DNA of 33,086 nucleotides from Gemmatimonadota bacterium (lineage in GTDB: Bacteria > JAAXHH01), in the NCBI GenBank assembly GCA_009837395.1, contig VXTP01000026.1, positions 1 to 33,086 of the forward strand. The letters are read 5' to 3'. A program made the position numbers and the translations under genes. The notes under the pieces are model-generated. The model searched no databases and was not told the origin of the DNA. It saw nothing but the letters and a program-made list of their open reading frames with translations. Below, one piece after another: positions 14,891 to 27,342 of this stretch (the first letter of the stretch is position 1; every line of letters begins with the position of its first letter).

Positions 14891-17197
14891 TCAGTTTGTA
14901 TGTCCGTTGGCGCCGCGGTTCGGGTCGGCCTTGCCCCCGCCCACGGCCATGACCGCAGTGCTCGCCCGCTGCGTTTCGACCATGCGGTAGAAGTGCCCCT
15001 TCATGTCCAGCAGTTCCTCATGGGTGCCCGTCTCCACGATCTTTCCCGCGTCCAGCACCACCAGCCGGTCTGCCCGGCGGAGGGTCGAAAGCCGGTGGGC
15101 GATGGCGAAGGTCGTCCGGCCCTTCACGAGGTTGGCGATGGCCTCCTGGATGAGCTTCTCCGTGTGGGTGTCCACCGAGGAGGTGGCCTCGTCCAGGACC
15201 AGGATGCGGGGATCGTGGATGATGGCCCTCGCGATGGCGATCCGCTGCTTCTCGCCGCCCGACAGTTCCTTGCCGTTCTCGCCGATCTGCGTGTCGTATC
15301 CGTCGGGCTTCGCGCAGATGAAATCGTGGGCGTTCGCGGTCCGGGCCGCCCGCATGATCTGCTCGAGCGAGGCGTCCGGACTGCTGTACCGGATGTTCTC
15401 CGCGATGGATCCGCTGAAGAAATAGGAGTCCTGCAGCACGACGCCGATCTGCCTTCGCAGGTCCTTCAGGCCGATGTCCCGGATCGGCACGCCGTCGATC
15501 TTAAGGCCGCCGTCGTCGATATCGTAGAACCGGCAGAGCAGGTTGGTCATCGTCGTCTTGCCCGAACCGGACTTGCCTACCAGCCCGATCATCTCGCCGG
15601 GCTGCACGTGGAGGCTGATGTCGTGGAGGACGGGCTTGCCCGCCTCGTAGGCGAAGCCCACGCCTTCGAACTCCACTTCGCCCTTCATGTCCTTTATCTC
15701 GACCGGGTCGTCCCGGTCCTCGGTCTCCGCCGGAGTGTCGACGATTTCGAAGACTTTCTCCGCGCCGCTCATGGCCCGGCTCGACCAGGTGTTCAGCTCG
15801 CCGAACCACCGAAGGGGTTCGTACAGCATCCAGAGATAGGCGATGAACATGATGAGGGCGCCGGTGGTGAAGGTCTCGTCGATGACGGCGGATCCCCCGT
15901 AGTACCAGACCAGGATCAGCCCGGACGATGTCAGCATGCTGACCGTGCTGAAGAAGACGGCCGCTTCCTTTTCGCTCTCGTAATCGCCCCGGAAGACCCC
16001 TTCGTTGCTGCTCCTGAACCGGCGCATCTCCCGCTTCTCCTGGACGAAGGTCTTTACGACGCGCACCGAGGAGAGCATCTCGCCCGCCATGCCCACCAGC
16101 TTGCCCCAGCGGTAGTATTTCGTCCGGAACGCCCGGATCAGCCGGACCCAGAAATACCCCCCGCCGATGACGAGCAAAGGTATGGGAATGAGCACCATGA
16201 GCGTCAGTTGCCAGCTGGTCACGAATAACAGGACCAGGATGCCCACCAGGAGCAGGAGGTTGGTCAGGATATAGGGCACGCCGTCGACCAGGAACCACAT
16301 CATGCTTTCCGTGTCATTGGACACCCGTGAGATCAGGGACCCCACCTGCCGCTTGTTGTAGAACTTCATGCTCAGGCGGGAGAGGTTTTCGTACAGATCT
16401 TCGCGGACGGACACGATCACGCGGCCGCCGAGCCACACGGAAAGGCGGTCCTTGAAGATCTCCAGGACGAAGGATACGAGGCGGATGACCGCGTAGGCGA
16501 CGACGAGCAGGTAGAGGAACGCGAACGGGTCCCCGGCCACGCCGTCGGCAGGGACGCCGCCGGCCGGGACGCCCAGCACGTCGTCGATGATACGCCCCAT
16601 GATGTAGGGCGGGCCGAGTTCGGCCAGGGTGAACAGGAGCGACAGAAAGACCATCAGCGCGAGCTTGCCCTTGAACGGCAGGGCGTACCGGGCGATCCGC
16701 TGCATCATCGCGAGCCGGTTTGTGCACGCCGAACAGATCCCGTTCGGTTCGGGCAGGAGGCGTCCGCACCGGTCGCACCGGGTCTTGTCGACCTCCCCCT
16801 GCATGTCGACCGGATCTTCCTTGATGAGCTGGTCGATACCCCGGGCGATCCGCGCGAACTTGGCGCGCTGGGACGGGGTGTAGCGGATGATCTCTACGTC
16901 TTCGTTCCCGATCACCACGTTGATCCGGCCCGAGCCGACCAGTTCCTCCACGGCGGCGCTCTTGGCGTCGGACAGCTCGATGGACGCGTCCCCGTTTCCC
17001 GTGCCTGCCCCGTTCGAATCGAACCGCAACAGCCGCTGGTCCGTCACCACGAGCCATCGATCCTCGAACCGCAGGTCTTCCGTCAGGTCGGTCGCCGCCG
17101 CGATGCGGACGGACTCTCCTTCCCGCAACGCTTCCCGGCAACGGTCGGCCAGCGCGTCGGGCATGCGCTCTTTGTAGGTGGTCGTTGTGTCGGTCAT
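14891..17197 (-). CDS. ABC half-exporter (TMD-NBD) with N-terminal PH-like domain and zinc ribbon, subunit 2
   Basis: Protein of 768 residues. About 15-125 is a PH/GRAM-like beta domain (DRWLVVTDQRLLRFD). A zinc ribbon C141-x2-C144-x10-C155-x2-C158 follows, then six predicted membrane helices (from GKLALMVFLSLLFTLAELGP). The ATPase has Walker A GLVGKSGSGKTTMTN, Q-loop VVLQDSYFFSGSI, signature LSGGEKQR, Walker B ILVLDEATSS and the H-loop AIAHRLST. The start ATG at 17197 overlaps the stop of the upstream ABC gene in an ATGA. A longer frame back to 18067 is only a shadow of that gene. It is about 150 residues longer than ordinary half-exporters because of the PH-like plus ribbon module. It likely heterodimerises with its neighbour in the inner membrane. 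The substrate is unknown. A 15-bp duplication lies in a loop (GVPAGGVPADGV) after the first membrane helix. Confidence 0.93.
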   Translation of the reverse strand: MTDTTTTYKERMPDALADRCREALREGESVRIAAATDLTEDLRFEDRWLVVTDQRLLRFDSNGAGTGNGDASIELSDAKSAAVEELVGSGRINVVIGNEDVEIIRYTPSQRAKFARIARGIDQLIKEDPVDMQGEVDKTRCDRCGRLLPEPNGICSACTNRLAMMQRIARYALPFKGKLALMVFLSLLFTLAELGPPYIMGRIIDDVLGVPAGGVPADGVAGDPFAFLYLLVVAYAVIRLVSFVLEIFKDRLSVWLGGRVIVSVREDLYENLSRLSMKFYNKRQVGSLISRVSNDTESMMWFLVDGVPYILTNLLLLVGILVLLFVTSWQLTLMVLIPIPLLVIGGGYFWVRLIRAFRTKYYRWGKLVGMAGEMLSSVRVVKTFVQEKREMRRFRSSNEGVFRGDYESEKEAAVFFSTVSMLTSSGLILVWYYGGSAVIDETFTTGALIMFIAYLWMLYEPLRWFGELNTWSSRAMSGAEKVFEIVDTPAETEDRDDPVEIKDMKGEVEFEGVGFAYEAGKPVLHDISLHVQPGEMIGLVGKSGSGKTTMTNLLCRFYDIDDGGLKIDGVPIRDIGLKDLRRQIGVVLQDSYFFSGSIAENIRYSSPDASLEQIMRAARTANAHDFICAKPDGYDTQIGENGKELSGGEKQRIAIARAIIHDPRILVLDEATSSVDTHTEKLIQEAIANLVKGRTTFAIAHRLSTLRRADRLVVLDAGKIVETGTHEELLDMKGHFYRMVETQRASTAVMAVGGGKADPNRGANGHTN
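16541..16570. repeat. Two 15-bp tandem units in the second ABC gene
   Basis: GCCGTCGGCAGGGAC (16541-16555) is followed directly by GCCGCCGGCCGGGAC (16556-16570). In frame, it encodes a VPAGG/VPADG repeat in the loop between the first two membrane segments. Confidence 0.8.
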
Positions 17198-19395
17198 GCC
17201 ACCTCCATGATCTCGGATGTGGCTTTCTGCAGCCGCACCAGGTGATGGAAATGGCCGCGGTTGGCGATCAGTTCTTCGTGGGTGCCTTCCTCGACGACCC
17301 GGCCCTGCTCCAGCACCACCAGCCTGTCGGCGTCCCGCAGCGTGGACAGGCGGTGGGCGATGGCGATCGTCGTGCGGCCCTTGATCAGCCGAGCGATGGC
17401 TTCCTGGAGCTGTTTCTCCGTCTCGGCGTCTACCGAGGACGTGGCCTCGTCCAGGATCAGGATGCGGGGGTCGTGGAGAATCGCCCGGGCGATAGAGACG
17501 CGCTGCTTCTCGCCGCCCGACAGCCCCGTGCCCTTGTCCCCGAGAATCGTATCGTATCCATCGGGCTTCGCGAGAATGAAGTTGTGGGCGTTGGCCGCCC
17601 GGGCCGCCGCCATGATGTCCTCGAAACTCGCGGCGGGCTTCCCGTAGGCGATGTTCTCCCGGATCGTCCCGTTGAAAAGGATCGGTTCCTGCAGGACGAC
17701 CCCGATATGGCCCCGCAGGTCCTCGAGCCGGATGTCCCGCAGGTCCACGCCGTCCAGCGTGATCGAACCGTAGTTCACGTCGTAGAACCGGCAGATGAGA
17801 TTGATGGTCGTACTCTTCCCGGCGCCCGACTTGCCGACCAGCCCGATCATCTCGCCGGGCCGGATATGGAGATTGACGTCCCGCAGCACCGGCAGCGCGG
17901 CGTCGTACCCGAACGTCACGCCGTGGAACCTGATCTCGCCCCGCGTTTGCAGCATCTGCTTCGCGTTCTTGTCCTCGTAGTTCTCCGGTTCCATGTCGAT
18001 AAGCTCGAAGACCCGTTCGGCGGCGCTCATGGCCCGCGTCATCCAGCTGTTGACCCGGCCGAGCCACCGGAGCGGCCCGTAGAACATCTGCAGGTAGAAG
18101 TAGAACAGGATCAACTCACCCAGGGTGAGTTCCTGTCCGAGCACCTGCCCGCCCCCCACCAGCCACACCACGACGAAGCCCAGGAAGTTCAGCAGGCCCA
18201 TGGTGGAGAAGTAGTAGATCCACTGTTTCTCGGTCCAGTACTCCAGGGCGAACATGTCCCTCGCGTTGCGCTTGAACCGGCCGACTTCCCGGTTCTCCTG
18301 GGCGAAGGCCTTGACGATCCGTATCCCCGACAGGGATTCCTGGATGTGGGTGAAGAACCCTTCCCACTGGCGCCACATGCGGGTGTAGTAGGTCCGCAAT
18401 CTCCGGTACAGGACCCTTCCCCAGATGATGATGAGCGGCACGGGGATGAGGATGTAGAGCGTGAGCACCCAGTTGGTGTAGAACAGTATGCCGATGATCC
18501 CGAGCGTCGTCATCCAGCGGAGGATAAGGAAGGGCAGGCCGTCCACCAGGAAGCTGCGCACGTTCCGGGTGTCCCGCGTCACGCGCGAAAGCAGGCCGCC
18601 CGTCTTCTGCTTGTCGTGGAATCCCAGCGAAAGGTATTCGACGTGGTGGTACACCTGGGCCCGGATATCCGCCACCACGCGGGCGCCCACCCAGGCCGTC
18701 AACCAGCCGTTCGCCATCTCGCCCAGCCAGCGGAGGACGAGCAGGCCGGCCATGGCCGCGACGAACCAGAACAGCAACTCCTTGTCGCCGTTCTCGAAGG
18801 CGTCGTCGATGATGAGCTGCGTTATCTTGGGCGGGAGGAGTTCCGCCACGCTGAGCACGGCGAACAGCGCCACCATGGCGATGGCCTTGGCCCGGTGGGC
18901 GCCCAGGTAGGCGCAGATCCGCTTGAGCATGCCCCACTTGCTGACGCAGGCGGGACACAGCCCGTCCCGGGTGGGCAGGCGCCTGCCGCAGGTTTCGCAG
19001 ACCACCCGGGGGAATTCCGTCTTGACCTGGAACGGCTTTTCCTCGATGTGCTGCTCGATGCCGCGCTGCGCCTCGTTGAAGACGTCCACGCGGCTCTGGG
19101 AATAGCGGATCAGCGGAATCGTGTCATCGGCCGTGGAGACCTCCAGGCAGGAGCCGCCTACCAGGGGTTCCACCGCCACCCTGGTCAGGTCCTCCAGCGG
19201 GACGGCGATATCGTCGCCGGCGCCGTTGAGTTCCAATGCCATGACGCGTCGGTCGGTTACGATGAGCCAGGAGGGCTGGAAACGGCCTTTCGCATCCAGG
19301 TCCGATTCCAGGGTGATGTGGATTTCTTCGTCGGTTTCCAGTACGGGGTAGAGTTTCTTCTGAATCTGATCCGGCAGGGGATCGGCCAGGCGCAT
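17194..19395 (-). CDS. ABC half-exporter (TMD-NBD) with N-terminal PH-like domain and zinc ribbon, subunit 1
   Basis: Protein of 733 residues from the ATG at 19395, chosen because GGGAG sits about 6 bases upstream; the frame is open back to 19458. Domain order mirrors its neighbour: PH-like region about 10-115 (PSWLIVTDRRVMALELNGAGD), zinc ribbon C133-x2-C136-x10-C147-x2-C150, and a membrane domain from AKAIAMVALFAVLSVAELLPP. The ATPase has Walker A GLVGKSGAGKSTTIN, signature LSGGEKQR, Walker B ILILDEATSS and AIAHRLST. Both subunits have full catalytic motifs, so neither site looks degenerate. First gene of the unit with subunit 2 and DUF1854. The two are clearly ancient paralogues: the same N-terminal module but only moderate identity. 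ABC exporters with this membrane fold move lipids, peptides or drugs; the cargo here is not evident. Confidence 0.93.
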   Translation of the reverse strand: MRLADPLPDQIQKKLYPVLETDEEIHITLESDLDAKGRFQPSWLIVTDRRVMALELNGAGDDIAVPLEDLTRVAVEPLVGGSCLEVSTADDTIPLIRYSQSRVDVFNEAQRGIEQHIEEKPFQVKTEFPRVVCETCGRRLPTRDGLCPACVSKWGMLKRICAYLGAHRAKAIAMVALFAVLSVAELLPPKITQLIIDDAFENGDKELLFWFVAAMAGLLVLRWLGEMANGWLTAWVGARVVADIRAQVYHHVEYLSLGFHDKQKTGGLLSRVTRDTRNVRSFLVDGLPFLILRWMTTLGIIGILFYTNWVLTLYILIPVPLIIIWGRVLYRRLRTYYTRMWRQWEGFFTHIQESLSGIRIVKAFAQENREVGRFKRNARDMFALEYWTEKQWIYYFSTMGLLNFLGFVVVWLVGGGQVLGQELTLGELILFYFYLQMFYGPLRWLGRVNSWMTRAMSAAERVFELIDMEPENYEDKNAKQMLQTRGEIRFHGVTFGYDAALPVLRDVNLHIRPGEMIGLVGKSGAGKSTTINLICRFYDVNYGSITLDGVDLRDIRLEDLRGHIGVVLQEPILFNGTIRENIAYGKPAASFEDIMAAARAANAHNFILAKPDGYDTILGDKGTGLSGGEKQRVSIARAILHDPRILILDEATSSVDAETEKQLQEAIARLIKGRTTIAIAHRLSTLRDADRLVVLEQGRVVEEGTHEELIANRGHFHHLVRLQKATSEIMEVA

Positions 19396-19611
19396 GTAAC
19401 TCCCTTTGGCACCCTGCTGTGGGGATTGCCGCCGTGCGGGTTGAACGGGACCGGTCATATATCAATAAAGTGGATGCACCTGCTGGTCTTCACTACTACG
19501 CATACGATTTGAAGTCCCGGGGCAGTGTGAGGAAATCGCGGCATGTCCAGTTCGCAAAGGTACACTTTCTGAGCCCGAAAATCAAGGAAAAGCAGCCTGC
19601 CGAAATCGTTT

Positions 19612-19636
19612 ATTTACTGTAAATACTTTGATTTAC
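19612..19636. promoter_or_regulatory. Alternating ATTTAC/GTAAAT palindromes upstream of the PfkB gene
   Basis: ATTTAC-T-GTAAAT (19612-19624) is a perfect 13-base palindrome with one central base. Its right arm also pairs with a second ATTTAC at 19631-19636. It lies in the 267-base space between the divergent ABC and PfkB genes, 26 bases before the chosen PfkB start, so an operator or an mRNA leader structure is possible. The rest of this space shows nothing I can identify. Confidence 0.35.
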
Positions 19637-19662
19637 GTCCGCCGGATCTTACATTGCACGAG

Positions 19663-20703
19663 ATGACTCCACACCGCCTCGAAAGCCTGTTGTCCCGCTT
19701 CGCCGGCCTTTCCGTCATGGTCGTGGGCGACTTCTTTTTGGACAAGTACCTGGTCCTCGATCCGGCACTGGACGAACCGTCCCTGGAGACGGGGCTGGCC
19801 GCGCGCCAGGTCGTGGCCAGACGCTGCATGCCCGGTGCCGCGGGTACGGTAGTTGCCAACCTGCACGCCCTGGGGGTCGGAGACCTGCTCGCCGTGGGGG
19901 TCACGGGAGACGACGGCGAGGGGTACGAACTCAGGCAGGGGCTGGCGGCCATGGGGATCCGCCTCGACGGACTGTTCGAATCCACGGACCGGTTCACGCC
20001 CACGTACATCAAGCCCATGAACCGGGAGCCGGGTGGAGAAAAGGAATTAAGCCGCATCGACATTCAGAACCGGACGCCCACGCCGCGGTCCCTGGAAGAC
20101 CGGTTGATCGAATTCATGGAAGACATGATGCCCGTGGTGGACGGCGTGGCCGTCCTGGACCAGGTCGGACGGCGTAACACCGGGGTCGTCACGGACCGGG
20201 TCCGAGATGCGATCTGCCGCCTGGGCCGGGACCAGCCCGACAAAGTCATCCTGGCGGATTCACGCGAACGCATCGGCAATTTCCGCCACGTCATCCGCAA
20301 GGGGAACCGGGACGAGATGCGCGGGGTGGCCGAAGAAACGGCCCAGCCGGGTGAGATGGGCGGAGCAGACAAAAAATCGGGGTTGGGCAAGACGCGCGGA
20401 GCGGGCGATGAAGCAGCCCGGCCGGTTTTCGTCACCCTCGGCGCGGACGGCCTGCTGCTGATCGACGGCGAGGACCGACGGCATGTGCCCGGCGTACGCG
20501 TTCCGGGACCCGTGGACACTGTAGGGGCCGGGGACAGCGTCACGGCCGGGATCGTGGCCTCGCTGGCCGCCGGCGCGACGCCCATGGAGGCCGGCCTGGT
20601 CGGCAACCTAGCGGCCTCGGTCACCGTCCGTCAACTGGGCGTCACGGGAACGGCCTCGCCCGCGCAGTTGGTGGAAGCATTGAAGACGATGATGGAAGCG
20701 TAG
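19663..20703 (+). CDS. PfkB-family carbohydrate kinase (RfaE1/ribokinase-like)
   Basis: Sugar kinase of the ribokinase fold, 346 residues from ATG 19663. A TTG at 19654 is in frame, and neither start has a strong ribosome-binding site. The N-terminal VMVVGDFFLDKYLVLDP resembles the opening of heptose-7-phosphate kinase (RfaE1). PGAAGTVVANLHALG fits the PfkB-1 glycine-rich region, and DTVGAGDSVTAGIVASLAAG is the PfkB-2 signature with the catalytic Asp (GAGD). Odd: a low-complexity insert of about 25 residues rich in Gly/Ala/Lys (AQPGEMGGADKKSGLGKTRG onward) sits before VFVTLGADGLL. Convergent with the outer-membrane protein gene, 34 bases apart. The exact sugar is not determined; no nucleotidyltransferase domain is attached. 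Confidence 0.85.
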   Translation: MTPHRLESLLSRFAGLSVMVVGDFFLDKYLVLDPALDEPSLETGLAARQVVARRCMPGAAGTVVANLHALGVGDLLAVGVTGDDGEGYELRQGLAAMGIRLDGLFESTDRFTPTYIKPMNREPGGEKELSRIDIQNRTPTPRSLEDRLIEFMEDMMPVVDGVAVLDQVGRRNTGVVTDRVRDAICRLGRDQPDKVILADSRERIGNFRHVIRKGNRDEMRGVAEETAQPGEMGGADKKSGLGKTRGAGDEAARPVFVTLGADGLLLIDGEDRRHVPGVRVPGPVDTVGAGDSVTAGIVASLAAGATPMEAGLVGNLAASVTVRQLGVTGTASPAQLVEALKTMMEA

Positions 20704-20737
20704 AGGACGCCGGGCGATCAGCGCCGCGCCGGGGTAC

Positions 20738-21373
20738 CTACTGAGGTGCTACCGTCCAGAAACTGAAGACCACCGAGGCGGCGACCGGAAACCACTGGAT
20801 GTTCCGGTCGTTGAAGGCGCGGATGTACCGGACGTCGAGTGCCAGGCCGACCGTGGAGGTCATCGGCACATGCACTCCGCCGCCCAGAAGGATACTGAAC
20901 GAAGTCTCGGAACTGAAAGCGGTCAGTTTCGTGCCACGCGCGGTACCGAAGAACCGGTCTATAGACCTGGTGTAGCCGATGCCGCCCACCCCGTGGACGG
21001 CCGCGGGTGAAGTGGCGGTCTTGAACATCAATCCGAAGTTGGCGCCTTCCAGGCTTACGTTGGCATCCACCTCCGGTCCGAGTCGCTGCAACGTTTCGTC
21101 ACTCAGGCGGTCCCGGTCGTGTTGGCCGCGTTTGACGGAAAATAGGTTGTCATGGCCGTTGAACGCGAGATGAACGGTTTCGGAAACGCGTACCGTCACC
21201 CCCAGGAGGAACAACGATCCCCTGGTTTTTCCATCCGCGAAACCACCTGAAGGAATACTCCTCCCGCCGCCCAGGCTGATCGACATGCGCTTTTCCTGCA
21301 CCTGGGCGTAAGCCGTGCCTGTTGACAGCAACGAGACCCCCGCGGTCAACAGGAAAAGGACGATCTGCTTCAT
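20738..21373 (-). CDS. Predicted outer-membrane beta-barrel protein
   Basis: Protein of 211 residues with a clear signal peptide: MKQIVLFLLTAGVSLLSTGT then AYA-Q as the cleavage site. The mature part alternates polar and hydrophobic residues (RMSISLGGGRSIPSG, SLFLLGVTVRVSETVHLAFN, FGLMFKTA, GVGGIGYTRSI, FSILLGGGVHVP, VGLALDVRYIRAF). It ends in the strand FPVAASVVFSFWTVAPQ, as in small eight-stranded OmpA/OmpW-like barrels. I chose ATG 21373 because it begins the signal peptide, although GGAAGG is very close to it. An upstream ATG at 21436 shares a base with the Lhr stop (TAATG) and would add 21 residues before the signal peptide. The gene is on the same strand just after lhr, and may be translationally coupled to it. 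Function unknown. Confidence 0.78.
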   Translation of the reverse strand: MKQIVLFLLTAGVSLLSTGTAYAQVQEKRMSISLGGGRSIPSGGFADGKTRGSLFLLGVTVRVSETVHLAFNGHDNLFSVKRGQHDRDRLSDETLQRLGPEVDANVSLEGANFGLMFKTATSPAAVHGVGGIGYTRSIDRFFGTARGTKLTAFSSETSFSILLGGGVHVPMTSTVGLALDVRYIRAFNDRNIQWFPVAASVVFSFWTVAPQ

Positions 21374-21435
21374 GCCTTCCGCCCGGGATTGGACGCCAGG
21401 GCCGTCAAGGACCGCCGGTCCGCATCTCTTGCGCA

Positions 21436-25857
<4,422 letters not shown>

Positions 25858-25942
25858 GGGGCTACTGGTCTGAAAGATCGGTTTTAAGGTCCAGTCGCGA
25901 AATGGCGCACAACTCGGTAAAGGAAAGCATTACGCCTATAAA

Positions 25943-25979
25943 ACTTAATTGATTTCTTTGTGCTAATCAAGTGTTAAGT
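25943..25979 (-). terminator. AT-rich bulged hairpin between lhr and the small membrane genes
   Basis: ACTTAATTGATT (25943-25954) pairs with AATCAA-GTG-TTAAGT (25965-25979): 12 bp with a three-base bulge and a ten-base loop. Read on the minus strand, the stem is followed by a short T-run (TTTTATAGG). It may end the transcript coming from the small membrane-protein genes, or be an operator in front of lhr. The rest of 25858-26020 holds no gene. Confidence 0.4.
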
Positions 25980-26020
25980 ATGGGTCCCGGGTCTAGAAAG
26001 ACTACCGCGGCCGACGATAA

Positions 26021-26185
26021 CTAGTAGGCTATGGCGTAGATCAGCAGGACGGTCCCCAGGATGAGCGCGATCAATCCCCGGTTCCGGGTGGTGAGCCCGA
26101 TCCGCTCCACCGTTCTGCCGCCGGCCCAGACGATCACGCCCGATACGAACAGGTAGATTCCGACGGCGATCAATAATGCGCTCAT
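26021..26185 (-). CDS. Small two-helix membrane protein, copy 1 (54 aa)
   Basis: ATG at 26185 to TAG at 26023-26021 encodes 54 residues starting MSALLIAVGIYLFVSGVIVW and ending LIYAIAY. Two hydrophobic helices flank a short positively charged loop AGGRTVERIGLTTRNRG. It aligns with the next gene's product in layout and in the loop: GG-x2-x-ERIGL-(S/T)-T-x-x-RG. An upstream in-frame stop leaves no other ATG. No clear ribosome-binding site is visible. It lies 41 bases after copy 2 on the same strand. Function unknown; inner-membrane location is inferred. The conserved loop in two adjacent copies supports a real gene. Confidence 0.7.
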   Translation of the reverse strand: MSALLIAVGIYLFVSGVIVWAGGRTVERIGLTTRNRGLIALILGTVLLIYAIAY

Positions 26186-26226
26186 GATGCTGGCCCGATG
26201 TTGAGATTATGAGGTCCGGGGAAACG

Positions 26227-26421
26227 TCAGGTCAGCAAGGTAATCCCGATGGTGTTTATGACCACGCCCACGGCCATGGCGATCTTGCCGCGCCGGGGGG
26301 TGGACAGGCCGATACGTTCCATGTTGTTGCCGCCGGCCATGGCGAGCAGGCCCGTGATGAAGAGAAACATGCCTATAAACATCAATGGGAAAATAAAGAC
26401 GGCGTCCAATACTTCGCTCAT
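26227..26421 (-). CDS. Small two-helix membrane protein, copy 2 (64 aa)
   Basis: Start ATG at 26421 with AAGGAG about 9 bases upstream; 64 residues beginning MSEVLDAVFIFPLMFIGMFL. Helix one is followed by AMAGGNNMERIGLSTPRRG, then helix two KIAMAVGVVINTIGITLLT. The loop matches that of copy 1, so the two are paralogues. The longer frame through 26937 is a shadow of the PhyH gene. The gene begins 20 bases after the PhyH stop on the same strand, so PhyH, copy 2 and copy 1 probably form one unit. Function unknown. Confidence 0.75.
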   Translation of the reverse strand: MSEVLDAVFIFPLMFIGMFLFITGLLAMAGGNNMERIGLSTPRRGKIAMAVGVVINTIGITLLT

Positions 26422-26441
26422 ACCGGTGGCTCCTTGTTGAA

Positions 26442-27278
26442 TCACGCCTCGTACAGCACCGGGCAATACGCGGGATCGTCCAGGTGCTGCACGTAGTAGT
26501 CGTTGCGGCCCTCTACCGGATGCGCGTTTTCCGTCCGCAGGTGAAAGGCAAAGCTGCGGCGCGGCGCGTCCGATACGTTCGGCCCGCTGGCGTGGTAAGT
26601 GTGGCGGTCGTGGAAACTGACCGCGCCGGGAGGCAGGACCGCACAGGCTTCTTCCCAGATTTCTCCCGCGGGTACGGGGATGTCCTTTTGCTGCGCCTCG
26701 TGGTCGTGACCGAAGAAGTCTCCGCTGTCCAGCAGCCCCCACCGGTGCGAGCCCCGCAGGAACCGCATGGGCCCGGACGCCTCGGTCACGTCGCTCACGG
26801 CGACCCAGGCCGTGAACAGCTCGCCCTCCAGGTACCTCCAGTACTGCTTGTCCTGGTGCCAGCCGACATTGCCCGTCACCCCGCCGTCTGAACCGGCCAA
26901 GCTGACCGGCGGCTTGTAGAGCATCTGCGAGGCCCACAGCTGGACGCGCTTAGCTCCCAGCAGGGCGGCGGCCCAGCGCCCGATGGCGGGGTGCGAGGCC
27001 AGTTCGTAGATGGTCCGGTCCGACAGGTGCGCCTGGTCGATCTTGCGGATGCGCTTCGGGTCGTCGCCCGGGTTCCATGATCTGCGCGGCGGTTCCCCGG
27101 TCTCGTATTCGCCGTCCATGACCGCGTCCATGCGGGCGGTCACCCGTTCGATCAGATCGGCCGGGATGATGGACGGCGACAGGTAGAAGCCGTCCCGTAG
27201 GTACAGGTCCCGGGCGTCCGGGGGAACGGCCAACTTCGGCTCCGAGGGAACGGCAACTTTCGGCATGGAACTCGTCAT
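26442..27278 (-). CDS. Phytanoyl-CoA dioxygenase (PhyH) family protein, second type
   Basis: Fe(II)/2-oxoglutarate oxygenase, 278 residues. LYLRDGFYLSPSIIPADLIE near 25-44 is the usual PhyH opening. The metal triad is H141-x-D143 (GWHQDKQYW) and H229 in HTYHASGPN. R241 in APRRSFAFHL is the likely 2-oxoglutarate anchor. WVAVSDVTEASGPMRFLRGSHRW is the standard 'AL-D-x-T-x-x-NG-x-x-x-x-PGSH' equivalent. It is much closer to the canonical PhyH pattern than the protein at 6614-7351. The N-terminus has a duplicated octapeptide (PKVAVPSE/PKLAVPPD). Substrate unknown. The M20 amidohydrolase gene is upstream on the same strand, 45 bases away, and two small membrane-protein genes follow. Confidence 0.92.
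   Translation of the reverse strand: MTSSMPKVAVPSEPKLAVPPDARDLYLRDGFYLSPSIIPADLIERVTARMDAVMDGEYETGEPPRRSWNPGDDPKRIRKIDQAHLSDRTIYELASHPAIGRWAAALLGAKRVQLWASQMLYKPPVSLAGSDGGVTGNVGWHQDKQYWRYLEGELFTAWVAVSDVTEASGPMRFLRGSHRWGLLDSGDFFGHDHEAQQKDIPVPAGEIWEEACAVLPPGAVSFHDRHTYHASGPNVSDAPRRSFAFHLRTENAHPVEGRNDYYVQHLDDPAYCPVLYEA
27216..27263. repeat. Two 24-bp tandem units at the 5' end of the second PhyH gene
   Basis: Encodes residues 6-21 of the PhyH protein as two octapeptides, PKVAVPSE and PKLAVPPD, upstream of the conserved fold. Confidence 0.75.
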
Positions 27279-27288
27279 CTAATCCTCG

Positions 27289-27342
27289 CTCGTCAGGCAG
27301 TGTGCTACGCGTCAGACAGCGCGCTACGCGTCAGGCAGCGCG
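27289..27342. repeat. About 19-bp tandem duplication of the M20 gene 3' tail
   Basis: The unit at 27324-27342, which contains the real stop and the last codons (ALPDA-stop), is repeated at 27305-27323 with one mismatch. It recurs again, shortened by three bases, at 27289-27304. The copies with the CTA (minus-strand TAG) lie just outside the gene, as in transketolase. Confidence 0.85.

Noticed and set aside
17198-18067. Open frame that would add about 290 residues to the front of the second ABC transporter
   Set aside because: It lies wholly inside the first ABC gene in another frame, is low-complexity Arg/Gly-rich, and the ATGA-linked start at 17197 begins the conserved domain order.
17185-19512. 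Long plus-strand open frame (775 codons) opposite the first ABC gene
   Set aside because: Antisense shadow caused by high GC; composition is His/Asp/Val-rich with no recognisable domain, and the opposite strand has full ABC motifs.
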